A DNA stretch of 64,000 nucleotides from Plantago major. Its lineage: Eukaryota; Streptophyta; Magnoliopsida; Lamiales; Plantaginaceae. The first letter of the stretch is position 1, and each line of letters begins with the position of its first letter. Positions 10,607 to 20,805 of the stretch are shown piece by piece. The notes under the pieces are model-generated. The model did no database searches and was not told where the DNA came from. It saw nothing but the letters and a program-made list of their open reading frames with translations. A program made the position numbers and the translations under genes. The stretch spans positions 29,764,765-29,828,764 of the forward strand of contig CM048840.1 of the NCBI GenBank assembly GCA_026545765.1, in the 5' to 3' direction.

Positions 10607-10852
10607 TGTTGGTCCAGATAATGACAAAGTAAAAGACTAGGGGGGGGGGGGTGAATAGACTTTTAAAACTTTAGTCGATAAACACAGTTTCTCAGATATC
10701 TGTGAAGAAGATATCTGATACTTATTTTTAGAGAGCGGAAGACTTTACTTGTGATAAGTGCACATGCTCAACAAGATAGGTGTAAATACTTTGCAAGGTA
10801 AATAAAGCAAGTAATAATATGCAAAAAGTAAATAACACAAGTCTTTTTGTAG
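10607..10852 (-). repeat. SIRE-B 3' LTR, distal piece
   Basis: Matches the 5' LTR from 30832 (TGTTGGTCCAG, poly-G run, TTTGTCGATAAACAC-like segment) and stops at CTTTTTGTAG, where Copia-C begins. The LTR resumes at 17061. Confidence 0.85.
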
Positions 10853-10936
10853 TTCACAAACAACAACAACAAACACAAACATTGAACTGAATCATGAAAG
10901 ATAAGATTATCTAATCAAGTGCAACTTGCACTTTCA
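10853..10936 (-). repeat. Copia-C 3' LTR, truncated to 84 bp
   Basis: Nearly identical to 16500-16583 and ending with ...GCACTTTCA on plus (LTR start TGAAAGTGC on minus). It is joined to the SIRE-B LTR at a two-base AG overlap. The polypurine tract (plus strand ATCTCCCCCTTAAT) lies at 10937-10950. Confidence 0.8.
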
Positions 10937-11521
10937 ATCTCCCCCTTAATCTTAGTCTTTCATCATGCAATATCAATCCTTTGGGCTCATTGATTCCTTT
11001 TGATCCATTAAGCATGTTTAAGCCCAACTTGATATATCCTACAAAATATTCATAGAAAAACAACTACAAACATTGAACCGGTTATGTTACGAAGAAAGGT
11101 TGAATTACTAAACAAAGTGCAATAAATCGCACTTTCAATCTCCCCCTTAATTCTGACCTTTCTTCACACAACCTAAAACCAGTTTGTTAGTCAAATCGAA
11201 CAAGTAGGATTTAAACAAGTCAAGAGGAATCCTTTCTTGGGAACTGAAAGATAAAGTGCAGCTGATGGACAATGTTGAGTCAACACAGAACTCAACATTG
11301 CTGTAAATATGCACTTTCAAACTCCCTCTTATTTCTTTGTCTACTCATCTCCTTTGAACTCATCATGGGCATCATATCATACTTCTTTTGACAAATCACA
11401 CACTTCGAGAGTTAGTGAATAAAGACAAACTTAGTAGAATCGCGAGATAAGTGCAAGAAAGTAAATGCGCAATGTTGACACAACATTGCGATCAACACCG
11501 CACTATTCAATCTCCCCTTTG
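10927..11521 (-). repeat. Four tandem hairpin-plus-polypurine modules
   Basis: Units ending near 10950, 11150, 11330 and 11521 (about 180-200 bp apart) each contain arms related to AAGTGC ... GCACTT followed by a pyrimidine tract on the plus strand (CTCCCCCTTAAT, CTCCCCCTTAAT, CTCCCTCTTA, CTCCCCTTTGTC). On the minus strand each reads as a purine tract plus an LTR-start-like TGAAAGTGC. Only the first abuts real LTR sequence. Units 3 and 4 have an inner CAATGTTG/CAACATTG hairpin as well. Confidence 0.65.
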
Positions 11522-13180
11522 TCTTTCTTCACAAAACACACCTGAACAAACTTGTTAGAAACAAACAAATATAACAGCATGAAACTACGTAACTCCCCCT
11601 CAACATTAGACGAGAGCAATATAACAAAATAAAGTATGTTAGCTTTTTGTTCAATCTCTTCTCTTCTCCCCCTTTTTTGAGAAGAAAGATATCTCTCAGA
11701 TTATTCAACCAAGTTTACAGAAGGAGACAAGAAGACATGCAATGAGTGCAATACTGAGTTGTGGACTATATGACCTGCAATAAGAGCTGTGCAATGTTGG
11801 AGAATGATGTTGAAAACATTGAGTTCAACATTGGCAGCCAAGGTGATAGCAAAAGCAGGAAAAGAGTTTGGATCGGCTGGAGGGCAGTAAACAGGAATAG
11901 AGGTTGGATTAGCTGGAGAGCAGTGTTAGGATAAGAGTGGATGGTCATGATGGGTGTTGTTGGGTTTGCCTTAAAAGATCCTGCAAATATATATCAATGC
12001 TACAGAAACTGTGCATAACTGTTAATAAAAGATTAAAGTTGCAAGTAAAACAGTTATCCGTCAAGTCATAGTAATCAGATAAACAGATAAACCCTAGGGA
12101 GGTTGACAAAAAATCTTGATCTTAAATAATGACTTGAAATGCAAGAACAGGAAAGCAAAAATCCCAAACCCCAATGAAACACCTTAGACATGAAACACCT
12201 TAGACATGAAACACCTCAGACCTACTCCCCCTCAAACCCAAAAACACACAGAAAGGTCAGATAGAGACGCACATATAAAAAAGAGCAAATAGAACTTCAA
12301 GCACAGTCAATGTTGACCTAAATGTTGACTCAACATCGATGACAACATCGGGAAATCAGACCACTCTTAATGTAAGTCAGCCAGGAAATCAAGTCTCAAG
12401 ATGTGCAGATTCGATTAACACCACTGATGCTGCAGGCAAAGACAGAAAGAGAAGGGAATACCAGAGAAACACACTCAACAATGCCTCAAAAATTAAATTG
12501 AACAATTAGCATAAGTTTGAGTGGGGGTGACCATGAGACCATGAACCATGTCAAATAATTGGAACACGTATGAATCCGCTCCAAAGCCGAGGCCTATGCG
12601 AAGTTAGGCAAACACACGTCTCATGGCATAAAATCACTCATTTGACCACATTGGGTAATTTGGTGCTCAGAATGTGAACCAGCAGCATTACGAGAATCGG
12701 CACTTTTGTGCGTGTGGGTTTCCAGTACAGGCCATCAACCCTCACGACATATGACACATTGGCCACGTCGATATCTGGATAGTATTTGAAACCTGCCCAA
12801 CACGATCCTCGATGGAAACACTTCGAGCCCTTTTTTTATCATAATTCATTAGATTTATTAAGCATAAAGGACAGGAGGTAACATTAAGTGCGAGTCAAGG
12901 TACGAGTAAAAATAGCCAAAAAGCAGCAATAGTGGGTTTTACAAAAAGCAAACACACAGGAGACTCGATCCCTTTCAACCTTGGTTTCAAATAGCCTTTC
13001 AAACCCTAAGCATCACCACTATAAGCTACAAAGCAGGAACAACCATAGACCAGTACAGAAGCACAGAGACACACACACAAAAAAAAATAAAAAAAATCAA
13101 AAGGCAACAAAAAACACATCACTTTTCTGCAGCCAGTGTTGACTGTGATGTTGAGTCAACACTGGTTTCAACATCAAAGA
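11522..13180. other. Copia-C 3' non-coding region
   Basis: Lies between the RNase H remnant and the hairpin-polypurine modules. No convincing coding frame. It holds many CAATGTTG / CAACATT words (e.g. 11790, 11808-11835, 12305-12345, 13135-13172). 12530-12850 has a different texture (higher GC) and may be an old inserted piece that I cannot identify. Confidence 0.5.
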
Positions 13181-13976
13181 TCACAAAGAGCACAAATAAA
13201 GAGATCTCCTAAGACTAAAGAATCTCTCACAATCTAAAGGCTTGGTAAAAATATCTGCAAGTTGATTGGTTGTATCTAATTGTTGTATGACTATTACTTG
13301 CAGATTGACCATATCCTTAAGAAAATTATGCCTAATGTCTATGTGTTTCATGCGTGAGTGCAAACCAGGCTTCTTAAAATTATTTATGGCACTAAGGTCA
13401 TCACAGAACATCAACAAGGTATCACATTGTCGACCAAAGTCATGCAGCATACTTTTCACCCATATCAATTGAGTAACACAACTCCCAGATGTTACATGTT
13501 CAGATTCAACATATGAGAGTGACACATTATTCTGTTTCTTGCAATACCATGACATTAAATTAGAATCAAGATAAAAGCAACCTCCACTAGTGTATTTTCT
13601 ATCATCTGGATCACCAGCCCAATCAGAATCACTAAATCCCACTAGATTAGTGTTTGTATCACATGCATACCATAATCTAAGATTAACAGTTCTCGATATA
13701 TATATATGAAAAATCTTTTAAGAACAATCAGGTGTGGGATTTTAGGGTTAGACTGATACCTGACACAAACCACACATAAAACATGATGTCAGGTATGCTG
13801 GATGATAGATAAAGAAGGCTGTGAGTCATTGTTCTGTACAATATTGGGTCAACATCATCTCCAACATCGATTCTGCTGAGCATAAGACCATTAGCCATAG
13901 GAGTGCTAGGTTCGCCTATCATGCTCATCTCATGGGTACCGTCAGATGGAATTTCTGCCTGTGATGTTGAGCTCAA
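13181..13976 (-). pseudogene. Copia-C reverse transcriptase C-terminus and RNase H remnant
   Basis: 13976-13728 reads STPMAN ... VDPILYR ... SLLYL ... PDIMF, the typical end of a copia reverse transcriptase. After a frame change near 13700, 13642-13181 reads FSDSDWAGDPDDRK (first catalytic aspartate), FCDDLSAINN, KHIDIRHNFLKD, and TNQLADIFTKPL, the classic copia RNase H C-terminus. The usual catalytic KAEYIA-type glutamate region is ESEHVTSG. It ends just after CSL at 13181. The N-terminal reverse transcriptase and the integrase are absent. Confidence 0.85.
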
Positions 13977-14504
13977 TGTTGTGTCATCATTGCTGTCAGC
14001 ATTGACAATTTATCCTTGTACACCAGCTGGAGTTCTTGGTTTAGACACCTTTTCGTGTTCGATGTCGCTTTTCTCGAGTAGTGTCGTAACTTTGCTCAAT
14101 ACCGCAATAACCTTGTTTATTCTTGGGTACAGTGCCTTTCTGGACAGTGACATCAGAAGAGACAGTTTCAATGAACAATGTTGATGTCAATGTTGACTCA
14201 ACATTGTTTTCATTCATCGATTTAGCTCTTCCCGGTGATAATCAGAGATAGATCAATCGAACCATGTAGAACAAAACATTAGTAGAAACTGATTCCTTAG
14301 GGTTAGTCCAGAAAAGTGTTTCACGGTTTTGAGATTCATCATAGTCGAAAAAGACTTCTTTTGTCAATGTTGGACCAACATTGTTTCTCAACATTGTTCA
14401 GAACAGCAGATAGGGCTTTGGCATGAACTTCTGGATCATCATCCTCCTGTTCGTCATCTGAAACATCACTGAGACAAGCAAGCATAGTCTTTTTCTCCTT
14501 TCAA
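13977..14504. other. Copia-C deletion zone
   Basis: Contains the junction between gag and reverse transcriptase remnants. Several CAATGTTG-type inverted words are present (14173-14208, 14363-14400). No protein domain recognised; integrase should have been here and is lost. Confidence 0.5.
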
Positions 14505-15465
14505 GAGTGTTACACATTCATTCGATAATGCCCCATCCTTGACATTCAAAACATCTAACTTTACTAAGTTTACTAAGACTAGGGCTAGAGTTAGACACAC
14601 GGTTTTCTTTTTGAAATTTCTAGTTCCTTTTGAGTTGCTCAAGAGCCTCTATTAGAATTCTTCCTGAATCTAAGTTTCAATTTTCCTAACCAAGTCATTG
14701 TAGGCTTCTTCACCATGTCATCGTAATCATCACTACCGCTTTCAAGCTCAAGAACTTTAGCTTTAGATTTAGAGTGAAGGGACATACTAAGGATTTTCGT
14801 ACCTTTTCTTTCGTTATCAATTATCTCAAAATTTTCAAATTGTTCATCGGTATGAAAATCCATAGTAGCCAGTTGAGTGTCTTCCAAAATAGTAACTTTA
14901 GTGTCAAATTTTGAAGAGAGAGAACGAATGGCTTTAGAAATCAGTTGCTTGTTGGAAATAGCATCACCAAGAAGTTGAACATCATTAGACAAAGTCAAAA
15001 GCTTTTCAAAATAAGAATCAATGGTTTCAACTTCTTCCATTCTTAGATTTTCAAATTTTGACCAAAGCATTCGAAGTTTAGTTTGTTTGACACTATTATC
15101 ACCTTCACAATGATTCTGAAGTAAGTCCCAAGCTTGTTTAGCAGTAGTGCAATTTTGAATGATTTTAAACATATGAGCATCAACATGTCCAAAATGGCAT
15201 TTAAAGCTTTTTCATTGTAAGAGCTTAAAAGAAAGTCACTGCGTGAAGCGTTCTTCGTATGGGAACAATATCTCCATCAAAGATCGTGTCCTTCAAGAGG
15301 CTGGACAAATCCTTCAAGAACAGATCTCCAAGCTCGACTTTCAATGGACTTGATGTATGTCCTCATCCTGATTTTCCAGTAGTGGTAGTTCGATCCATCA
15401 AGCATAGGTGGCCTGTAGACACTTGAGTTTGCAACATCCATTGTAGTAGTACCAAATCCAGACAC
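14505..15465 (-). pseudogene. Copia-C gag remnant
   Basis: Frame 15465-15277 starts MSGFGTTT and carries RPPMLDGSNYHYWKIRM, the N-terminal signature of copia gag. After a break near 15180-15270, 15172-14639 carries the main gag domain (AKQAWDLLQNHCEG, LRMLWSKFENLRM, FEKLLTLSNDVQLLG). A decayed zinc knuckle (CFECQGWG..., with a stop) lies near 14510-14560. Gag normally forms the particle that packages the element RNA. Confidence 0.82.
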
Positions 15466-15496
15466 CAGTAGTTAGGTGGCTGGCTCTGATGCCACT

Positions 15497-16583
15497 TGTT
15501 AGAACGTAGGATCCCGGATTGGTACTTGGAACAAGATCAACAAACAATGTTGCCAACAATGTTGTTCAACAATGTCTTCAACACAGTAAACAAAACGCAG
15601 CGGATGAATATGAATGAAACTTCTATTACCAAGCCAACATATATAAAAATGTTGGCTGCGCCTTTAGGCAAAATATCTACTGACAGGAAAAGTAGATCTA
15701 ATCAACTAGGTTTAATACAATCACAGATGATTGATTAAACAACCAAAACTAGCCCTAGAAGAACTAACAGTAAAAGCTATTCTAGGTCGATGTTTGAAAG
15801 AGTTATTCCAACAATGAATACTCTTAGACAAACTCTAAAGCTAGTAGAAAGCAAGAAGCTTAAACTCTTTAATAAAATCTTGATTAATCATCAAAAAGGC
15901 TTCACCATTGCTCGGCTGAATCCTTGTATATATACTCGAGATATCGATAGCTCCCATCCAAGTCGAAAGGCAATAGGATCTTAGCAAAGGCAATTTTCTT
16001 TGTCTTGTTTTCTTCAATATTCAGCTAGAAGGAAATTCCCATATCAGTGTCTTCAACAATATATTTCCTTTTGCTTTCTTCAACAATCTTCTTGAAAGAT
16101 TCTCTCTTTAATCTTGTATTCTTCTTGCGACTATGTTCTTCCTGTACATATGTGATGATCCGGGATCTCAGCAGGAAGAAACTAACGTTGTTTCTCTGTA
16201 TCTGGCTGGCTGGAAAATCTTTCCAAGATTATCTCTAGAGAATCTTTTATTTCCTTCTTTTCTTTCAAGGTGCTCATAACTTGTCAAACTCTTTCCTTCT
16301 TTTTAGATTGCATTCCTTGTGTCCAAAGCAACTCAAACTCTTTCCTTATTCCTACAAAAATTCGAATTGATTGCTTCCAGTCCAAGTCATCAGTCCAATT
16401 GGCCTACTTGTTTCTATGTTGTCTGCCGTTGTCCGTAATGTTGTTCCAACATTGTATCGGCACTATTTCGCAATGTTGCACAACATTGAAATCCTGCAGT
16501 TCACAAACAACAACAACAAACACAAACATTGAACTGAATCATGAAAGATAAGATTATCTAATCAAGTGCAACTTGCACTTTCA
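15497..16583 (-). repeat. Copia-C 5' LTR (1087 bp)
   Basis: On the minus strand it runs from TGAAAGTGCAAG (16583) to CGTTCTAACA (15497), directly followed by a Met-type primer site (TGGCATCAGAGCC). It contains two clear short hairpins, CAATGTTG-CA-CAACATTG near 16471-16488 and AATGTTGTTCCAACATT near 16438-16454. Confidence 0.8.
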
Positions 16584-17060
16584 CACACCATACTTCTTTC
16601 CTGCATAACTAGTTACAGAGGATTCAAAAAGATCCATATGTAACATTTGCAGTGGCCTTTCACTGGAATATCTAGTTTTAGACTTGAAAGATGTTTTGGA
16701 TTGTTTTCCCATTTGGCAAGCTGAGCATATACCATTTTTTCTATATGCCATTTTGGGTAAACCAACCACCAACTCTTTCTTGGCTAGCTTGTTTAGAGTT
16801 TTGAAATTCAAGTGACTCATTCTTTTATGCCATAGCCAATTTTGTTAAGTGTGGCCAGATTGACTCACTATGAGACATTCTTCAGTTGTGGCGGATGCCC
16901 AATCAACAACATAAAGATTTCCTTTACACCTTGCAACTAAGACTGTCTTCTTTGACTCATTGTCAATCACTTTGCATAGTTTTGACTTGATCTTGACAGT
17001 GTACCCTTTGTCTACCAGTTGACTCATGCTTAGGAGATTATATTTCAATCCCTTTACATG
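16584..17060 (-). pseudogene. Detached SIRE integrase fragment (477 bp)
   Basis: Nearly identical to 27508-27983 of SIRE-B pol. It carries LLSMSQLVDKGYTV, WASATTEECL, the zinc-finger part MSHLNFKTLNKLAK, CSACQMGKQSK, and LQMLHMDLFES. A short deletion removes the NWLWH motif of the first zinc ligands. It is fused on the left to the Copia-C LTR and on the right to SIRE-B LTR sequence, a place where pol does not belong. Probably recombination or template switching between SIRE copies. Confidence 0.85.
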
Positions 17061-18470
17061 TATCTGAAGGTGGCGTAATCCTTCAACTAATCCACTTCGG
17101 CCTTTCTCAGACCTAGAATCCACTAAGACAGATAAATGAAGTAACCTTTTATCTTCTCTTGATTCCTAAATACACTAGGTTCCCAACCATGTGTTCCCCC
17201 TGAGTTATTCCCCGGCTTTCACAGTCAAGTACTTCCTGTACTCAGAAACCTTTTGAGCTATTCCTTAGTTTCCCAAACTAAGTACTTCCTATGCTCAGTA
17301 ACCTTGGAGTTATTCCTTAGTTTCCCAAACTAAGTACTTCCTGTACTCCACGCCGATTAAGGTGTTGGTTAAGGTAGTTTGTCAGGTGAGCTTCTTTAAT
17401 AACTTGTTCAGTTATGCAGATAGCACTATGAATCAAGTATACTTAATACACTTTGCAATGTATGGTATCTTGTTCTTTACTGACCCAAGTCTATGATAAG
17501 TGTTCAAGAGAATGAACCTCAGATATGAAATCTTAATTCAACTCTTTCACAAATAACAATGCTTGTTACGGATCAGGACACTTAGAACTTTTGTGCTACT
17601 TAGAATCAAGAGCTTTGGTCGCAACAGAAAGCTTGAAGGTAAGTAGTGTGCTTGAGAGAACTTGTGAGAGTAATCACAGTAAGTTCAGTGTTCTGAGGTG
17701 TAAGTTCTGTGTATATTCTCAAGCAGTCTAAGTGTTGATATTTATAGATGAATTTGAGTGCCGTTTGAATAGTATCCGTTAGGCGTAAATCAAATTCAAA
17801 CTATTGATATCTGAGTATAGTACTGTAGTACGTTTGTCTTCTTCTTCAGAAGCTACCGTTTTTGTTCAGACATCTCTGTTCCCGCATTTAATGCATTGTA
17901 CTATACTTTGTCCTGTAGTGCCAACGGAACTATGCATGGTATAAGAGATCTTTATATTATCAGATTTCTCTGATGCTGTGCACGTCCTTTTCAAGAGATT
18001 ATCACAACTCCAGATATCATTTGTTGAAACAACTTGTTATAATATATTTCTTTTCAGAAACATAGTTTATGTCCAAGGTATCTGAGTGTAGATATCTGCG
18101 GGCACTTTCCTCGTCTCAGAAACCTTTTATTTCTTAGATAGCTTTTTGCAACACTGTTTATTTCAAAACGCTTGTGTCTTTAAGATATCTGGTCATAGGT
18201 ATCTGAAAACCTTTGTCTTCAGCAATCTTGTGCAGTCTTCAAATCTTCAAATCCGTTGAACGTTTCCTGCTGGATGCCTTCTTCTTGGTCTTCTTTTAGA
18301 ATAAAAATTACATTCAGAGACCTAACATCCTATACAAGATTTGCTAGACTATCATACTTTGTGAGTTTCCTCTTTTACAGTGTTCAAGTGAACCAAGAGT
18401 ACTAACCACCTTTCTGAGATAAGATAAGTCATTAGGTTGTTGATCACAATCTAAACAGATATTCCTAACA
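17061..18470 (-). repeat. SIRE-B 3' LTR, main part
   Basis: Matches the 5' LTR from about 31084 to 32437 and ends CCTAACA at 18470. It contains three ~52-bp tandem units (17202-17349) with the hairpin-forming TTAGTTTCCCAAACTAA. The 5' LTR has two such units and SIRE-A one. GATATC words are frequent. Confidence 0.87.
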
Positions 18471-18865
18471 AATTTCCCCCATTTTGATCAGTCAACGATG
18501 ACTATCTGACCTATTACAAATCTGGATGTGGAAACAATCCACCACTTAATCATTTCTTATGATCTTTCAATTCATATAATTAAGTGCAGAAAGTAAACAT
18601 CAACCAAATCACAAGGTGTGATCTTTGCTGAAAAGTTATCTTTTATAGATTGAAATCTGAGAGTACAGTCAGCAAGATACAAAAGATTTCATAGTAAATT
18701 AGGACAACAGGAGTAACTAAGCTCCAAGTGAACATCCTAACAAACTAGTGTTCAAGTATTCAAAATCTTCAAGTCTTCAAAACAGTTCCATGGATCAATC
18801 TGCAAATTTCCTATCACCAAACCTTCTCATATCATCAGTGTAGTCATAGAGAAGAGTTCTGACAA
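18471..18865 (-). other. SIRE-B 3' untranslated region with polypurine tract
   Basis: On the minus strand AAAATGGGGGAAATT (18471-18485) lies directly before the LTR start TGTTAGGAAT, the expected plus-strand priming site. The rest is non-coding down from the end of the extra gene at 18866. Confidence 0.75.
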
Positions 18866-20765
18866 TCATCTCTGTGTCTCTGGCAAATCCACAAACTTCT
18901 TTGTAGGTTTTGGTAGGATTTTTCTTGACAAAATGCTTGACCCACAGATACTTTCCCCATATCCAGACATGCTCTTGATATCTGATAGCTTGAAATAATC
19001 ATATATGATCCTCAGATATTTGATGTAACCCTTGTATTGTACTTCATCCATGTAGAAGGACTCATAGGGTTCCACAAAAAGTCTTGGCCTTGTGCCTGTT
19101 CCAATTAGATTGGGAATTTTGTGCACATCATCTGGCTTTCCATAAGGACATTCATCAGAGAGGTCCTTCTTCATGGCTTTTATCCTGTTGATAACTTCAA
19201 AATCCAACCAATTTTTGATGTGGATGGTGTTAATCAAGAATGGTTTGTCTTTTCTCCATGCCATGAGTTGTTTATGGATTGTTTCTGGAAACCTTGAATT
19301 TAGCAGTAAATGTTTGAGTTCCAGAATCCAGCAGCCATTTTTCTGATTTATGCATCTGTAGCCAGAGGAGTTGTTGTCAGTCTTCACATACTCAATTTTG
19401 GCTTCTTCTGGCCTGAGTGGAAGTTGACTTTTTCTCTTTTCAGCTCTTAGTCTATTCCTCCTTTGCCTTGAATTTTCCCTTGGGGGATTGCTTGAAGAGC
19501 CACTCTGGATAGACTTGGTATTTTCAGAGGGTGTTTTAGCTGCCAAAGGCTTTGCAGCTATGGGCTCAGTTAGGCTATCAATTTTTCTTTTTCTGTGAAG
19601 AGGAGCTTCATCTTCATCAGTCTCTTCATCATCATCATCAAGATTAATACTTGTGAAAGTTTTGCAGCCTTCTTCATTGCCCAGGGATTTGATTTGTCCT
19701 TCTTCTTCTTCTTCAGAAGATTCTTCAATCCCTTTTACTTGTCTTCTCCTTGGAGCCTTGGTACTCCTTGGAGGTTTTTGTGCCATGGCCCTTGTTACCA
19801 TTGAAGTTCCTTCAGTTGGTTTCTGGGAAGTAGCTTGACTTGAGGAGGGCTCATTGATTCTGAGTGGTGGCTGGGAAGTTTTCTTGTTTTTTCTTCCTCT
19901 CTGAGCAGAACCAGCTCCAGATTTCTTCTTATATCCCTCTCCTTCTTCCCATTCCCCCCTGACTTTGAGGTCCAGATTTGTACAATCCTTCCCCCTTAGT
20001 CATTGGTGGCTGACTAAGTCTCATAAAGGATTCTGAGAGAGACTCAAAATGTCCTTGTAAGTAGTTATAGGCAGTGACCAACTTCTGAAGTTCAGCTTTG
20101 AGCTCCTGATTTTGTTTGATTAGTTCATTTTCCTTATCAGTGAGCTCTGCTAATGGGCCTAGTGTGGCATATGATTTTCCAGCAGTGTAACTTGCCTCAT
20201 GAAAAGCTTTTTAAGCTAATGATACATCATCATCCCTTACCATGCCTAGGTCTCTCTGAGCAATGACCAGACTGGTTGTTCTCTGAGTGATGAGCTCAGT
20301 GAAGGTCTTCATTTCTGGAGGGACTGATGTAATGGCGGCTTCATTTTGAGAAGATAACTCCTTATGCAGTTTAGACAGTACTTGAAATCTGGTCAAGTAT
20401 TCACTGGAGTCGTGGATATTTGGCAGTTGGTTGAAGATTTCAGGAGCAATTTGCTTCCTTTTCAGGTGAGAAATCACCAAATGCTCATTTTGGTGTTTTG
20501 CCAATTTCTTCTCTTCGTCATCATCTGAGTCATTAGCCCAGTGATCTTCATCCTCTTGGATATTTTCAAGATTTTCTAGTCCAGCAACCATCTCAGAGAT
20601 GGGCTTCTTTCCTTTCAGAGAGGAGGATGGTATATCTTTTGATGGTGATGCAGCCTTAGCATCATGCTTTGCTTCAGATACTTCTTCAGTATCTAGCTCC
20701 TTAGCAATGGCATTTACGGCATCCTGGAGCTCTTTGACCTCAGAGTAAGCTACCATTTCTTGCAA
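18866..20765 (-). pseudogene. SIRE-B extra gene, C-terminal part
   Basis: Two open stretches on the minus strand. 20765-20211 matches SIRE-A 63423-63950 (YSEVKELQDAVNAIAKEL, HLVISHLKRKQIAPEIF) and stops at a TAA after DDDVSLA; SIRE-A is open there. The frame beyond this stop shows a leucine-rich coiled coil (LAELTDKENELIKQNQEL) and another frame change near 20000. 19801-18866 is 311 codons: an acidic region (LDDDDEETDEDEA), basic stretches (RQRRNRLRAEKRK), and a conserved-looking C-terminal domain with CINQKNGCWILELK, RPRLFVEPYESFYMDEVQ and YLRIIYDYFKL, ending at PETQR. I do not recognise this domain. It sits where env-like genes occur in SIRE elements, but I see no membrane segment or signal peptide. 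Confidence 0.65.
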
Positions 20766-20805
20766 GTATTGATTTGAATCTTATTAAGCTTATCTCTGGA
20801 TTTAA

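Larger units (their letters stand above)
10853..16583 (-). mobile_element. Copia-C: decayed Ty1/copia element inside SIRE-B LTR
   Basis: A minus-strand element with a full 5' LTR (15497-16583), a Met-type primer site just below 15494 (TGGCATCAGAGCC on minus), a gag remnant, a reverse transcriptase-RNase H remnant, and only 84 bp of its 3' LTR (10853-10936) next to a polypurine tract. Integrase and most of the reverse transcriptase are missing. It is distinct from SIRE in LTR sequence and gag. Its non-coding parts are crowded with CAATGTTG / CAACATTG words. On its right it abuts a SIRE integrase fragment rather than LTR sequence, so it may have arrived together with that fragment. Confidence 0.8.

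Noticed and set aside
17202-17349. CRISPR-like repeat array
   Set aside because: Units are contiguous tandem LTR repeats without unique spacers, in a plant retrotransposon.
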